From an uncultured Ectothiorhodospiraceae bacterium (GTDB taxonomy: Bacteria > Pseudomonadota > Gammaproteobacteria > UBA6429 > Thiohalophilaceae): a stretch of DNA of 64,000 nucleotides. The notes below the pieces were generated by a model, which saw nothing but the letters and a program-made list of their open reading frames with translations, had not been told where the DNA came from and ran no database searches. This document shows positions 17,447 to 26,546 of this stretch, piece by piece. The stretch lies in NCBI GenBank assembly GCA_947259575.1, contig CAMYMU010000051.1, positions 62,001-126,000 on the forward strand, given 5' to 3'. Every line of letters begins with the position of its first letter. Position 1 is the stretch's first letter. Made by a program: the position numbers and the translations under genes.

Positions 17447-18685
17447 ATGTTAAAAAAAATTAGTTTAGTATTATTTTGGAATCTTATCATTTTATTGTTC
17501 CTGGTTGTTCTCGTCGAATTGTCACTGGGCTACTGGTTTTACCCCACGCCACGACAAGTTGGCGTTACCTGCTTCGATCCAGTTACTCATCACAAATATT
17601 GTGAAAATGTACATCAGCTGCGCTATATGGCAAAAGACGATGGCGGCGAATTGATATCAACCTATGTTAGTCAAGATGGGATAGCCGTTGAAAAACCATC
17701 GAACATGAATGATGCTTTTAATATAGTAGATTATGAAGTTATTATAATTGGTGATAGTTTTATACAGGCAGAAGAAATAAAATTTGAAGATCGTATTGGG
17801 TCTCGTATTGAAGATCTGGCTGGAGTTCATGTGCTTACTCATGGTTATTCGTCGTGGGCACCTGTGATCCAGACAAACTGGTTGTTGACACAAAATATAC
17901 AAAAAGGTCAAAAGGTTATATATTTTGTGATGTCTAATGATTTTACTCCAAGTTATGCGAATAGTAATTTGAGTTACCATAGAACTGTTGTAAAAAAAAA
18001 TAAAATAAGCGGGAGAGAGGTGTTCCAGTTTGCGCCATCTCGTAGTGATGAGCCACATGCAGCCGTGGCATTAAAGTTTTCGCAAAAGATTACAAACAAA
18101 TCATTCTTCTTAGCAAGAACTGCCTTATTGTTGAAGTCGCATACAAAAGCAACATCTACCGATGATTTAAATCTGTTTCAAGATTCCTTTGAAGAATATT
18201 TCAACACTTGTGATGAATTTTATGCGAATCAGACGACTCAGTCTTCAATGAAGCTAATGATATATGACTATCTTGTTTTTTCACAAAAGGTTGAGTGTTG
18301 GCAGGACGCTCATCGGGCAGAAGTGATTAGCGGTATTAACGATATTCGTAGAGCAAAAGCTTATCTCGATGAGGTCGGGGCAGAACTATATGTCTATTTG
18401 ATACCATCAGGATGGGCATTTCCAGGTGAAAATATGATTGGTAAGGCTTCAGCAGGTTATTTTAATCTTGCGCCTGGTACACTTGTGTCTCAACAAGGAT
18501 TAGCTGCATTTATGACGCAAGAGCTCAATAAATTGAATATTAATTTCACTGATTTGGAACCTGTGATTAAAAAGTTAAGAAACAAGGGCGAGGAGTGGTA
18601 CTTCCCTGTTGATGGTCACTGGACCGAGTTAGCACACGAAAGGTTGGCAAGCTACCTTGTTCGTGATCTAAATATACACCACTAG
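17447..18685 (+). CDS. Membrane-anchored SGNH hydrolase-like protein (AlgJ/AlgX-like)
   Basis: An N-terminal membrane segment (about residues 5-29) is followed by a periplasmic SGNH-type domain. Block I is IIIGDSFIQ with nucleophile Ser104. The C-terminal catalytic pair is in PVDGHWTELAHERLASYL, the DxHW form seen in AlgJ/AlgX alginate O-acetylation proteins. The length is 412 residues. In context it may transfer or remove acyl groups on the exported polysaccharide. An MBOAT gene lies downstream at 22828. Confidence 0.75.
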   Translation: MLKKISLVLFWNLIILLFLVVLVELSLGYWFYPTPRQVGVTCFDPVTHHKYCENVHQLRYMAKDDGGELISTYVSQDGIAVEKPSNMNDAFNIVDYEVIIIGDSFIQAEEIKFEDRIGSRIEDLAGVHVLTHGYSSWAPVIQTNWLLTQNIQKGQKVIYFVMSNDFTPSYANSNLSYHRTVVKKNKISGREVFQFAPSRSDEPHAAVALKFSQKITNKSFFLARTALLLKSHTKATSTDDLNLFQDSFEEYFNTCDEFYANQTTQSSMKLMIYDYLVFSQKVECWQDAHRAEVISGINDIRRAKAYLDEVGAELYVYLIPSGWAFPGENMIGKASAGYFNLAPGTLVSQQGLAAFMTQELNKLNINFTDLEPVIKKLRNKGEEWYFPVDGHWTELAHERLASYLVRDLNIHH

Positions 18686-18749
18686 GTTTATAGTTTGATT
18701 AATGTACGTGCATTAACTATCAATTAATTTTTACGTGACATAAAAAGCG

Positions 18750-19577
18750 ATGAGAAAAAACAAGACAATTGTAAGGGCGCCAACAGGTCGTTTCCCTGGT
18801 TTTAATCTGGGGGAAATATGGGATTATCGCGAGATGCTCATGTTGATGGTATGGCGAGATGTAAAAGTACGTTATGTCCAGTCGTCTTTGGGTATTGGTT
18901 GGGCGATATTCCCAGCCGTATCACAAATGATTATTTATACCCTTGTCTTCGGAAAATTGGTACGCATTGATTCAGATGGAGCACCGTATTCCTTGTTCGC
19001 GTTTTGCGGGATCATTCCCTGGATTTATTTTTCTCAGTCCTTCAATGCTGTTGCGTCATCCGTATATGGTGCAGGCGGCTTTTTACAGAAAATATATTTC
19101 CCTCGACTTTTATTGCCTCTAACAGCTTTATTAGAGAAAGGTTTCGATTTTTGTGTCGCAATGTTGGTGTTATTTATCGTTTTACTATTGTTCGGCGGGA
19201 AGCCTAACTGGAATATTGTATTTTTACCATTACTGATTCTTATCTTAATGGTGACATCGCTAGGCTATGGCATGCTTGCTGCAGCAATCATGGTTCATTT
19301 TAGGGATCTTCTTCATCTAATGGGTTATGTAACTATCGTCTTGATGTATGCGTCACCTGTTGTCTATCCGGTGAGTTTAGTGCCGGAAGAATATAAAATT
19401 TATTATGCCTTAAATCCAATGGTAGGAGTGATTGAAGGTTATCGTTCAATGTTGCTCTCAACACGTCCTATGCCATGGGACTTAATTGGTATAGGTTCGG
19501 TTGTTTCTTTTATCGGCCTATTAGTGGGTTCTTTATATTTTCGTTGGACTGAACCAAAGTTTGCAGATGTAGCATAG
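18750..19577 (+). CDS. wzm: ABC-2 polysaccharide export permease
   Basis: This is a 275-residue inner-membrane protein with about six helices. It has the Wzm/KpsM/TagG family features: cytoplasmic N-terminal region ending MLMLMVWRDVKVRYVQSSLG, and later LGYGMLAAAIMVHFRDLLHLMGYV. It is paired 7 bp upstream of its ATPase. It exports completed, undecaprenyl-linked O-polysaccharide to the periplasm. Confidence 0.92.
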   Translation: MRKNKTIVRAPTGRFPGFNLGEIWDYREMLMLMVWRDVKVRYVQSSLGIGWAIFPAVSQMIIYTLVFGKLVRIDSDGAPYSLFAFCGIIPWIYFSQSFNAVASSVYGAGGFLQKIYFPRLLLPLTALLEKGFDFCVAMLVLFIVLLLFGGKPNWNIVFLPLLILILMVTSLGYGMLAAAIMVHFRDLLHLMGYVTIVLMYASPVVYPVSLVPEEYKIYYALNPMVGVIEGYRSMLLSTRPMPWDLIGIGSVVSFIGLLVGSLYFRWTEPKFADVA

Positions 19578-19584
19578 GCGCACT

Positions 19585-20871
19585 ATGAATTCTCGTGAAG
19601 TTGTTTTAAAAGTAGATGCATTATCTAAAAGATATCGAATTGGTGTTAGGGATTCTCGAGCTGAGACACCAGTCGAAGTATTAAAGGAGATTATTACAAG
19701 ACCATATAAGCGATTCAAGGACTTACGTGATTTGTCTAATTTCACTGATAATGAAGATGAAAGTGTAATTTGGGCTTTGCGAGATGTTTCCTTTGAAGTA
19801 TATGAAGGAGAAGTATTGGGTATTATGGGAGCTAACGGGGCAGGGAAAAGCACACTATTGAAGATTCTATCGCGTATTGTAGCACCAACCTCTGGTGAGT
19901 TTTGGCATAAGGGCAGCCTTGCTAGTCTTTTAGAAGTGGGAACTGGTTTTAATGGCGAATTAACAGGGCGCGAAAATATTTACCTGAATGGTGCCATACT
20001 TGGTATGCGCAAATCACAAATTGATAAAGTCTTGGATGAAATTATCGAATTCTCAGGCGTTGAAAGATTTATTGATACACCTGTCAAACGTTATTCTAGT
20101 GGTATGACGGTAAGACTTGCTTTCTCGGTTGCTGCTCACCTAGATCCAGATATATTGGTACTCGATGAGGTCCTTTCTGTTGGCGATGCGCAATTTTCAC
20201 AAAGGTCTATGCGGAAGATGGAAAATGTTGCTCAAGATGGCAGAACGGTGATTTTTGTTAGTCACAGTACCACTGCTGTTTCTAGACTATGTCATCGCGC
20301 ATTGTTTCTTAGTAATGGTGAGATCACTGCAGAAGGTCCGGTTGAGAGAATTACAGGTCTTTATCTTGGTGATACAGAGCATACTAAGATGGCTATGGTG
20401 TGGGATGAATCAGTAGCGCCAAGAGCTGAAGGATTAGTAAAACTACTTTCAGTGCGGATGATTGATGAAAACGGTGAAGGTATTGAAAGAGTAGATATAA
20501 GGCAAAAAATTGGTTTAGAAATTAGTTTTGAGGTGCTTCGTGAAGGAAAAATAGTTCTTGCTGAATTTCAGGTAGTCAATGAACAAAGCCAAACAATATT
20601 TACTTCTATTGAGCGACATCCTGAATGGAGCAATAAAAACAGAGATAAGGGGCTTTACTGTGTATCAGGTTGGATACCCGGAAACTATCTTTCAGAAGGT
20701 AGATTTTCAATTAGTATCGCATTTAGTTCAACCTCACCAAGAGATACTTATTTAAGGGAAGACGAGGTACTGTGGTTCCAGGTTGTTGATCCCATGGATG
20801 GGGAAAGTGTTCGGTACGACTATGGGGCACCTGTTCCAGGGTTCGTTCGTCCCCGACTAGAGTGGAAGTAG
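19585..20871 (+). CDS. wzt: ABC polysaccharide export ATPase with C-terminal domain
   Basis: The 428-residue ATPase powers export through the preceding permease. Walker A is GANGAGKST (82-90), the signature is YSSGM, Walker B is ILVLDEVLSVGD and the switch histidine is in VSHS. After about residue 285 a separate beta-rich domain follows, as in Wzt proteins whose C-terminal carbohydrate-binding domain recognises the chain terminus of the cargo O-antigen. That implies chain-end modification elsewhere in the locus, perhaps by the methyltransferases. Confidence 0.93.
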   Translation: MNSREVVLKVDALSKRYRIGVRDSRAETPVEVLKEIITRPYKRFKDLRDLSNFTDNEDESVIWALRDVSFEVYEGEVLGIMGANGAGKSTLLKILSRIVAPTSGEFWHKGSLASLLEVGTGFNGELTGRENIYLNGAILGMRKSQIDKVLDEIIEFSGVERFIDTPVKRYSSGMTVRLAFSVAAHLDPDILVLDEVLSVGDAQFSQRSMRKMENVAQDGRTVIFVSHSTTAVSRLCHRALFLSNGEITAEGPVERITGLYLGDTEHTKMAMVWDESVAPRAEGLVKLLSVRMIDENGEGIERVDIRQKIGLEISFEVLREGKIVLAEFQVVNEQSQTIFTSIERHPEWSNKNRDKGLYCVSGWIPGNYLSEGRFSISIAFSSTSPRDTYLREDEVLWFQVVDPMDGESVRYDYGAPVPGFVRPRLEWK

Positions 20872-20880
20872 AGTCTTTTA

Positions 20881-21171
20881 GTGATGAGAAATTCTACACA
20901 TATACCTGACGTAGAAAAAAAGAATGTAGTTTTTCTAGTTGATACAGCCCCACAGACCACCGAGTTGTTGCGAGTAGCACAGGCTTTATCTGAAAATGGA
21001 CTATGGCAAGTAACTTTTGTTTTTATCGATGAATATGTTGGTCGAAAAGAACACATCCAAATATGTAAGCAACGAAACTATATTGTTGATCTTGAAGCGA
21101 CAAACGGGTCGGTAACGAAAAATGTTTTTAGAAGAATGTTTTTGTCCGCGAAAAATATATTCAAAAGATAG
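20881..21171 (+). pseudogene. N-terminal fragment of a GT-B-like transferase
   Basis: The 96-residue frame (GTG 20881 or ATG 20884) contains TAPQTTELLRVAQAL, which matches AGPQTTELLEATQAL at the N-terminus of the full-length relative at 27642. The remainder of that domain is clear as well (FVFIDEY versus FLFEKEY). The frame ends at 21171, and the rest of the protein is in a different frame from 21245. A 14-bp perfect palindrome (TTTTGTTAACAAAA, 21175-21188) marks the break. It is either a disrupted gene or a separately translated N-domain. Confidence 0.65.
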
Positions 21172-21244
21172 TGCTTTTGTTAACAAAAAAGTTGGCCTGC
21201 AATGATGTTCAAGAGTGTTGTCGTCTGATAGCAATGATTAGAAT

Positions 21245-22741
21245 GTGCATAATATTGCATATGGTCAGATATGCTATTGTATGCTAAGCAGAAAACAGTA
21301 TATGCGTGATTATGTGCGAGTAAATATATGGTATAAGGCGATCACGATAAAACATCACATATTCAATATTGTTAAGGTGCAGATATGGTATCGAATGATT
21401 ACAGTGAAACATCACATACGTAATTTTATCCGAGTTAAAATATGGCATCGAATGATTACGGTGAAACATCACATACGTAATTTTGTCCGGGTCATGATAT
21501 GGCACAAGATGATTACAGTGGGGCACTATATTCGGCATTTCCCATATTACTCTAAAGCACTTTGGCGCCGAATAATGTTTCATTACACTGCGCCTGGGGA
21601 AAGTTATGCCAACAAGGGACATTTTTTTTATTTAAAAAATCACTGGTCAAGACACTATCAAATGCAAATCAGTTTAGCGGAAAACGTATTGGAGTCCCAT
21701 GATGCGGACTTGCTTATCTTAGGTAAAGATTGTGTTTACTATAGTACCGCCTGTTGGGTTCGGGCTGCTAAAAATATAGGGGTAAAAACCGCATTAATAC
21801 CTTTCGATGAAGCAAGTTCTGATACCTTGGCAGAGCATCGATTCGATCACAAAGAACATCTCATTCTGTCCGAAGCGGATGAAGAAATCGCAGCACAGCA
21901 CCCAGAGTGGGTTTATGAATACAAAGAACAGCGTTTATTACTTTTATCTTCTCCACAGATTGCGGCGCTTAATGAATTAAATATTTCGCCTGCCAATCCT
22001 TGGGCATATAATAGTAGTAATTGTGATCGCATTTTACTCGATAGTGAATTCCAAAAGAGCAAGTATACGCAAACCAATGCAGTAGATCAGCAACTGGCAG
22101 TAACCGGGGCTGTATATCAGGATCTATTGGCGGCAAGTTATAAAAATGCAAAGCTAAAACGTAAAGAGTTGCTCGACTCGTTCGGATGGAAAGACGATAA
22201 GCTATTAATCTTAGGATCATTGACACCCAATAAGTTATCAGAGCGAGATGTTGAGCTGGAGTTTTCAGATTATTTTGAAATGCTATCTTACTGGACTAAA
22301 TGCTTAATAAAAGATAACCGATTTAACGTTATTTTATGCTTGCACCCGAGTGTGAATTATAGTGAAGTATCATTTTTGGAGAATTACGGAGTTAAAATTA
22401 TTCGAGAAGATACGGCAACCCTCATTGGGGTTTGTGATGTATATGTCGTTGATTGCTCTGCAACCAGTCGTTGGGCTCTTGCTGCAGGGAAGCTGGTCAT
22501 TGATTACGATCTTTTAAGATACGGACTTGATTTTCATTCTAGTCTAGACGGTATAATTCATATCCAGTCAAAAAAAGATTTTGAATCAGTATTAGATAAA
22601 CTGGCTAATGGAGAACTCGAACCAGAGAGAGCTATAGTTAAGTCGAGAGCTGATGCAGGATTTTGGGGGGAGTTTGATGGACGTGCTTCTAGCCGTATAA
22701 ATGAAGAATGTCTACGTCTTATTTCAGATCATAACCTTTAA
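21245..22741 (+). CDS. GT-B-like transferase body with 19-residue tandem repeats
   Basis: The 498-residue frame starts at GTG 21245 (next ATG 21281). Residues from about 150 onward parallel the gene at 27642: DLLILGKDC, IPFDEASSDTLAE, NPWAYNSS, LHPSVNYSE and VVDCSATSRWALAAG followed by DYDLLRYGL. These recall CDP-glycerol/UDP-GlcNAc-epimerase-like GT-B proteins of capsule loci. Before that body lie four in-frame 19-residue repeats (pattern VRVxIWHxMITVKHHIRNF; 57-bp DNA period, about 21311-21538), absent from the relative. With the fragment at 20881 it forms a split gene. Whether the product is active is open. Confidence 0.65.
   Translation: MHNIAYGQICYCMLSRKQYMRDYVRVNIWYKAITIKHHIFNIVKVQIWYRMITVKHHIRNFIRVKIWHRMITVKHHIRNFVRVMIWHKMITVGHYIRHFPYYSKALWRRIMFHYTAPGESYANKGHFFYLKNHWSRHYQMQISLAENVLESHDADLLILGKDCVYYSTACWVRAAKNIGVKTALIPFDEASSDTLAEHRFDHKEHLILSEADEEIAAQHPEWVYEYKEQRLLLLSSPQIAALNELNISPANPWAYNSSNCDRILLDSEFQKSKYTQTNAVDQQLAVTGAVYQDLLAASYKNAKLKRKELLDSFGWKDDKLLILGSLTPNKLSERDVELEFSDYFEMLSYWTKCLIKDNRFNVILCLHPSVNYSEVSFLENYGVKIIREDTATLIGVCDVYVVDCSATSRWALAAGKLVIDYDLLRYGLDFHSSLDGIIHIQSKKDFESVLDKLANGELEPERAIVKSRADAGFWGEFDGRASSRINEECLRLISDHNL
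21311..21538 (+). repeat. Four 57-bp tandem repeats inside the transferase frame
   Basis: Four contiguous 57-bp units encode 19-residue copies, each with xxIWxxxIT(V/I)xHxIR. The middle two share long identical stretches (for example GAAACATCACATACGTAAT), while the outer two have diverged. Because the unit length is a multiple of three, copy-number change would keep the frame. There are no spacers, so this is not a CRISPR. Confidence 0.85.
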
Positions 22742-22827
22742 TCCGCATATAAATATATTAGTGCTGTATACCTGATAATATTCAATTATATAACTACAAA
22801 TAAATCATGGCTGGTATAGTTTAGAGT

Positions 22828-24285
22828 ATGTCTTTTGTTAGTTGGCAGTTTCTTATTTTTTACCCAATAGTGTTGGTTGTTTGCTTTTTAACGCCGATCC
22901 GATATCGCTGGTTTGTTCTCTTACCTGCTAGTTTGATATTTTTCCTGGCGCTAAATGTTTGGCATGGCTTTTTGCTTGGCGGAGTGGTAGTGATTAGTTA
23001 TTGCTTTGCTTTACTTATGGATAATGCAAAAAGTTCAAAAATGCGTCTTAGTATGCTGGTTATGGGACTTGTTCTTAGCTTATCGATGCTTGTGTATTAT
23101 AAGTATGCAGTATTTATTCTAAACAGCTTTTCGAGCAGTATGAGTATAGTGGGTATAGAATTAGATTGGACGATGGAAAAATTGATATTACCGTTGGGCA
23201 TATCATTTTTTACGCTGCAAGCAGTAGGTTATCTGTTTGATGTATATAGGCAGCATATTCCCGTTGAACGAAATATCGCAAAATATGCTGTATTCATCAG
23301 TTTTTTTCCTCAGCTCGTTGCAGGTCCGATTGAACGAGCAAAAAATATATTGCCTCAATTAGTACAACCGCGAGAATATGATTACGATGAATTTAAATCA
23401 GGCCTAAAATTAATAGCTTGGGGACTGTTTAAAAAGGTTGTTGTTGCAGACAATATGGCAACAATTGTGGATCCTATTTATAGTAATCCTCAAGATTACT
23501 CTGGTCCATTATTGTTAATTGGCACGATTGCATTTGCGTTTCAGATTTATTGTGATTTTTCTGGTTATACAGATATGGCAATCGGATTGGCAAGGACCCT
23601 CGGGATTAGATTGATGAAGAATTTCGAGCGGCCCTATTTTGCTCAGACAATTCCAGAGTTTTGGCGCCGTTGGCATATTTCCTTGTCTACCTGGTTTAGA
23701 GATTACCTATATGTACCGCTTGGTGGCAACCGATCAACTGCTTCGCGATGGGCGGTGAATATCTTTATTGTGTTTGCGGTAAGCGGACTTTGGCATGGAG
23801 CACAGTGGACATTTGTGATATGGGGTGTGCTTCATGCGCTCTATTTTTTATTGACTCGCTGGTTAGCAGAACCTGCAACTGCACTGCGTGAAACAATGGG
23901 ATTACGGTCAGACTCATGGGCTATCGTAGCATTCCAGGTGACAGTTACTTTTTCTCTGGTGACATTTGCCTGGATATTTTTTAGAGCAAATTCTGTTGAC
24001 GATGCGTTTTATATTATAAATAACATACTGGTTGGCTGGCCTGGTTTTTCCCTAGAAGCGCTTTCCTCGATAATTCAAAGACTAAACATGACATATGTGA
24101 TGATCTCATTTTCGACTGCAGCCTTATTGATAGTTGTAGAGTATATACAACAAAAAGACATGGGTGCAGAATGGTTCCAAAGAAAACCAGCTGCGTTTAG
24201 GTGGGTTTCTTATTATACACTGGCCGGTTTGATTTTAGTACTGGGTGATTTCGGACGTTCTAAATTCATCTATTTTCAGTTTTGA
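22828..24285 (+). CDS. MBOAT-family O-acyltransferase (AlgI-like)
   Basis: This is a 485-residue multi-span inner-membrane protein that moves an acyl group from the cytoplasm to a periplasmic polysaccharide. Family landmarks are QLVAGPIERA, FWRRWHISLSTWFRDYLYVP and the catalytic histidine in SGLWHGAQWTFVIWG. AlgI/DltB-type proteins work with a periplasmic SGNH partner. Here three SGNH-like genes follow directly, and another lies upstream at 17447. Confidence 0.93.
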   Translation: MSFVSWQFLIFYPIVLVVCFLTPIRYRWFVLLPASLIFFLALNVWHGFLLGGVVVISYCFALLMDNAKSSKMRLSMLVMGLVLSLSMLVYYKYAVFILNSFSSSMSIVGIELDWTMEKLILPLGISFFTLQAVGYLFDVYRQHIPVERNIAKYAVFISFFPQLVAGPIERAKNILPQLVQPREYDYDEFKSGLKLIAWGLFKKVVVADNMATIVDPIYSNPQDYSGPLLLIGTIAFAFQIYCDFSGYTDMAIGLARTLGIRLMKNFERPYFAQTIPEFWRRWHISLSTWFRDYLYVPLGGNRSTASRWAVNIFIVFAVSGLWHGAQWTFVIWGVLHALYFLLTRWLAEPATALRETMGLRSDSWAIVAFQVTVTFSLVTFAWIFFRANSVDDAFYIINNILVGWPGFSLEALSSIIQRLNMTYVMISFSTAALLIVVEYIQQKDMGAEWFQRKPAAFRWVSYYTLAGLILVLGDFGRSKFIYFQF

Positions 24286-24302
24286 TATATGGAGTTAAAA
24301 AT

Positions 24303-25382
24303 ATGCGAAAGCTTTTTTTAAAATTTATTTTATTTGTATTACCTGTAGGGGTTCTGCTGGTTGCAATCAATGTCTGGGTCGATCCAGGAAATTTATTCCA
24401 AAAAGGATTGGAAGATGAAATGGCCGATATAATTTTAAATGGCGACAGGCTTGGTGTCCCACGAGAATATATTAATTATAATGAAAGGTTATTTCAAAAG
24501 TCCTGTATTACCAGGATTGATGAACGAAAAGACGTTATAGTCTTTGGTTCAAGCCGTGTTCGTTATATTCATAAAGATTTGTTCCCAAATATGACCTTTC
24601 ATAATAATGCAGTAAATGCTGCGAGTCTGGAAGATTTTATTTTGCTTTATGGGTATTACCGTGAAAGAGGTTTAATACCTAAAAAACTCATACTAGCTCC
24701 GGATCACTGGATATTAGATAAAAATGCAGGCTATACAAATTGGCATAGGCTCTGGGAAGATTATGAGAAGTATGCTGATCAGATGGGATTGGTTGTAGGC
24801 TCTCTACCAAATGATGATGTTGTACAATTCTGGAGAACACCTTTCTTTATGAGGTGGCGAGAAGCATTGTCGCCAGCATACTTCCAACAAAGTTGGAAAA
24901 AAATACTAAATGGTCAATTCATAAGAGGCAATATTCGTGTTCAGGCAACAGAGCATACCAAAACCCATGAAGTCTATGTCATCAATGCGGATGGTTCATT
25001 TGCCGATCAGAAATTCCCCGCTTCGATTGAGGATGTGCGCAATTTAGTTGAAACGGTTGATGATGGTATATCACCGCTTAAAAAGATCGATAAAAGGTTG
25101 GCGGGAAATTTTGAAAAATTTCTTGATGTGTTAAAGGCGGATGGTGTTGAAGTCACAATACTCCTCGTACCATTTCACCCCATTACCTATAAAAAATGGA
25201 TTAAGGACGATACTAAGGGGCTGTTAAAGGCAGATGACTATTTCAGGGAAGTAGCAAAAAAGAAGGGTTTGAAAGTTATTGGATCACAAAACCCAGATAA
25301 TATACCTTCTCTAGAAATAGAATATAGGGATTGGGTTCACCCTCGGCGAGAAGTGCTGGAAAGAATAATATTAAAAAGCTGA
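24303..25382 (+). CDS. SGNH-like membrane-anchored protein, paralogue A
   Basis: The start is ATG 24303, with GGAG 8-10 bases upstream; the open frame extends to 24282. The 359 residues begin with a membrane anchor, then VDPGNLF, NGDRLGVP, block I IVFGSSRVRY (candidate nucleophile Ser84), NNAVNAASLEDF, LAPDHWILD, and C-terminal block V YRDWVHPRRE, a DxxH pair. This is an apparently intact SGNH-type catalytic set. It is a likely partner of the MBOAT acyltransferase, whose stop lies 18 bp upstream of this ATG. There are two more paralogues downstream. Confidence 0.7.
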   Translation: MRKLFLKFILFVLPVGVLLVAINVWVDPGNLFQKGLEDEMADIILNGDRLGVPREYINYNERLFQKSCITRIDERKDVIVFGSSRVRYIHKDLFPNMTFHNNAVNAASLEDFILLYGYYRERGLIPKKLILAPDHWILDKNAGYTNWHRLWEDYEKYADQMGLVVGSLPNDDVVQFWRTPFFMRWREALSPAYFQQSWKKILNGQFIRGNIRVQATEHTKTHEVYVINADGSFADQKFPASIEDVRNLVETVDDGISPLKKIDKRLAGNFEKFLDVLKADGVEVTILLVPFHPITYKKWIKDDTKGLLKADDYFREVAKKKGLKVIGSQNPDNIPSLEIEYRDWVHPRREVLERIILKS

Positions 25383-25424
25383 TAAACAAAATATGGTGGG
25401 TTGCTAAAGGGTCTAAAATAACCG

Positions 25425-26525
25425 ATGAAGAAAAAATTAAAAAAGATATTGTATGTGATTTTGATATTATGTTTGCTTGTGGCAGCATCTGTTATCTGGG
25501 TTTATGTTGATCCAACTAATACATTTCATAAAGCTATTGAAGAGAAAATGGCTGAAATTGTTGTAAGCGGCCAGAACGTCGGCGTCCCGCCAAAATATAT
25601 TTCCTTTAATGAGCGGAAGTTTCAAACTGCATATATTGAAAAGGTTCATACAAGAGATCATGTGCTAGCAATGGGATCTGGACGTATTAAATATATTCGA
25701 AACAACATGTTTCCTAACAAAAAGTTTCATAATGCAGCAGTTAATGGTGCCACTTTAGAGGATTTTGTTACTTTATATTACTTTTATAAAGAACGTGATT
25801 TGTTGCCGGACAAGATTATACTCGCCTTGGATCACTGGATAATTGATGCTAAACCGTATTATTCCTATTGGCATGTTTATTCCGCTGCACACAAAGATGC
25901 GGTTGATCAGATGGGTTTCAAAAATCAAAAAACTATTGATATCAACGGTGATGGCAAACATTTTTGGGAAAATGCTCGAGCTGCGCGTACAAAAGAAATA
26001 TTTTCGATGGATTTTCTACTAATGTCAGTGTCTCGTTTATTTGCTGGGCGCTCGATTTTTCCTCGGACTGTGTATCCAACCCGCGAAGAAAATACAAGGA
26101 GTGGACTCTATATATGGTTAGCAGATGGCTCGATGGCATCTGAAGAAACTCCCTGGTCAGTGGAGGAGCTACGTAAGCTTATCGCAACTGTAGATGATGG
26201 AGTGCCACCACTTGATAACTTGGATAAAGGGCGATTGAAAGATCTTGAGATGCTCTTGAATATAATGAAAAAGGATGGAGTAGTAGTTGAGTTGCTTATG
26301 GCGCCTGTACACCCTGATACATATAAGAAGTGGATAGTAGAAGACAAAAAAGGTGTAATTAAGGCAGAAGAAATGTTTCTGCAACTGGCGAAAAGAAACA
26401 ACTTAAAAATATGCGGCTCATTTGATCCAGCGAAAGTTTCTTTAGCAGAAAATGAATTTCAAAACTGGATTAATCCTCATGAAAGTGCCTTAAGACAGAT
26501 TTTATCTAGTTGTAATGAAAGTTAA
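25425..26525 (+). CDS. SGNH-like paralogue B, predicted catalytically inactive
   Basis: This 366-residue protein is collinear with A and C: membrane anchor, VDPTNTF, SGQNVGVP, NAAVNGATLEDF, LALDHWIID. The three catalytic positions are changed. Block I reads MGSGRIK (Gly86 where A and C have Ser) and block V reads QNWINPHES (Asn-Trp-Ile-Asn where A and C have Asp-Trp-Val-His). The frame is intact and the rest is well conserved. It therefore looks like a maintained pseudoenzyme, perhaps a binding or scaffold subunit, and not a decaying gene. Confidence 0.7.
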   Translation: MKKKLKKILYVILILCLLVAASVIWVYVDPTNTFHKAIEEKMAEIVVSGQNVGVPPKYISFNERKFQTAYIEKVHTRDHVLAMGSGRIKYIRNNMFPNKKFHNAAVNGATLEDFVTLYYFYKERDLLPDKIILALDHWIIDAKPYYSYWHVYSAAHKDAVDQMGFKNQKTIDINGDGKHFWENARAARTKEIFSMDFLLMSVSRLFAGRSIFPRTVYPTREENTRSGLYIWLADGSMASEETPWSVEELRKLIATVDDGVPPLDNLDKGRLKDLEMLLNIMKKDGVVVELLMAPVHPDTYKKWIVEDKKGVIKAEEMFLQLAKRNNLKICGSFDPAKVSLAENEFQNWINPHESALRQILSSCNES

Positions 26526-26546
26526 GTTCAAACAAATAAAGCACTA

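Noticed and set aside
21311-21538. CRISPR-like repeat array
   Set aside because: The units are contiguous with no spacers, have a 57-bp coding period and lie in an open frame.
25425-26525. Copy B of the SGNH triplet as an ordinary pseudogene
   Set aside because: The frame is intact, the length matches the paralogues, and conservation persists outside the three catalytic positions, so random decay is a poor explanation.
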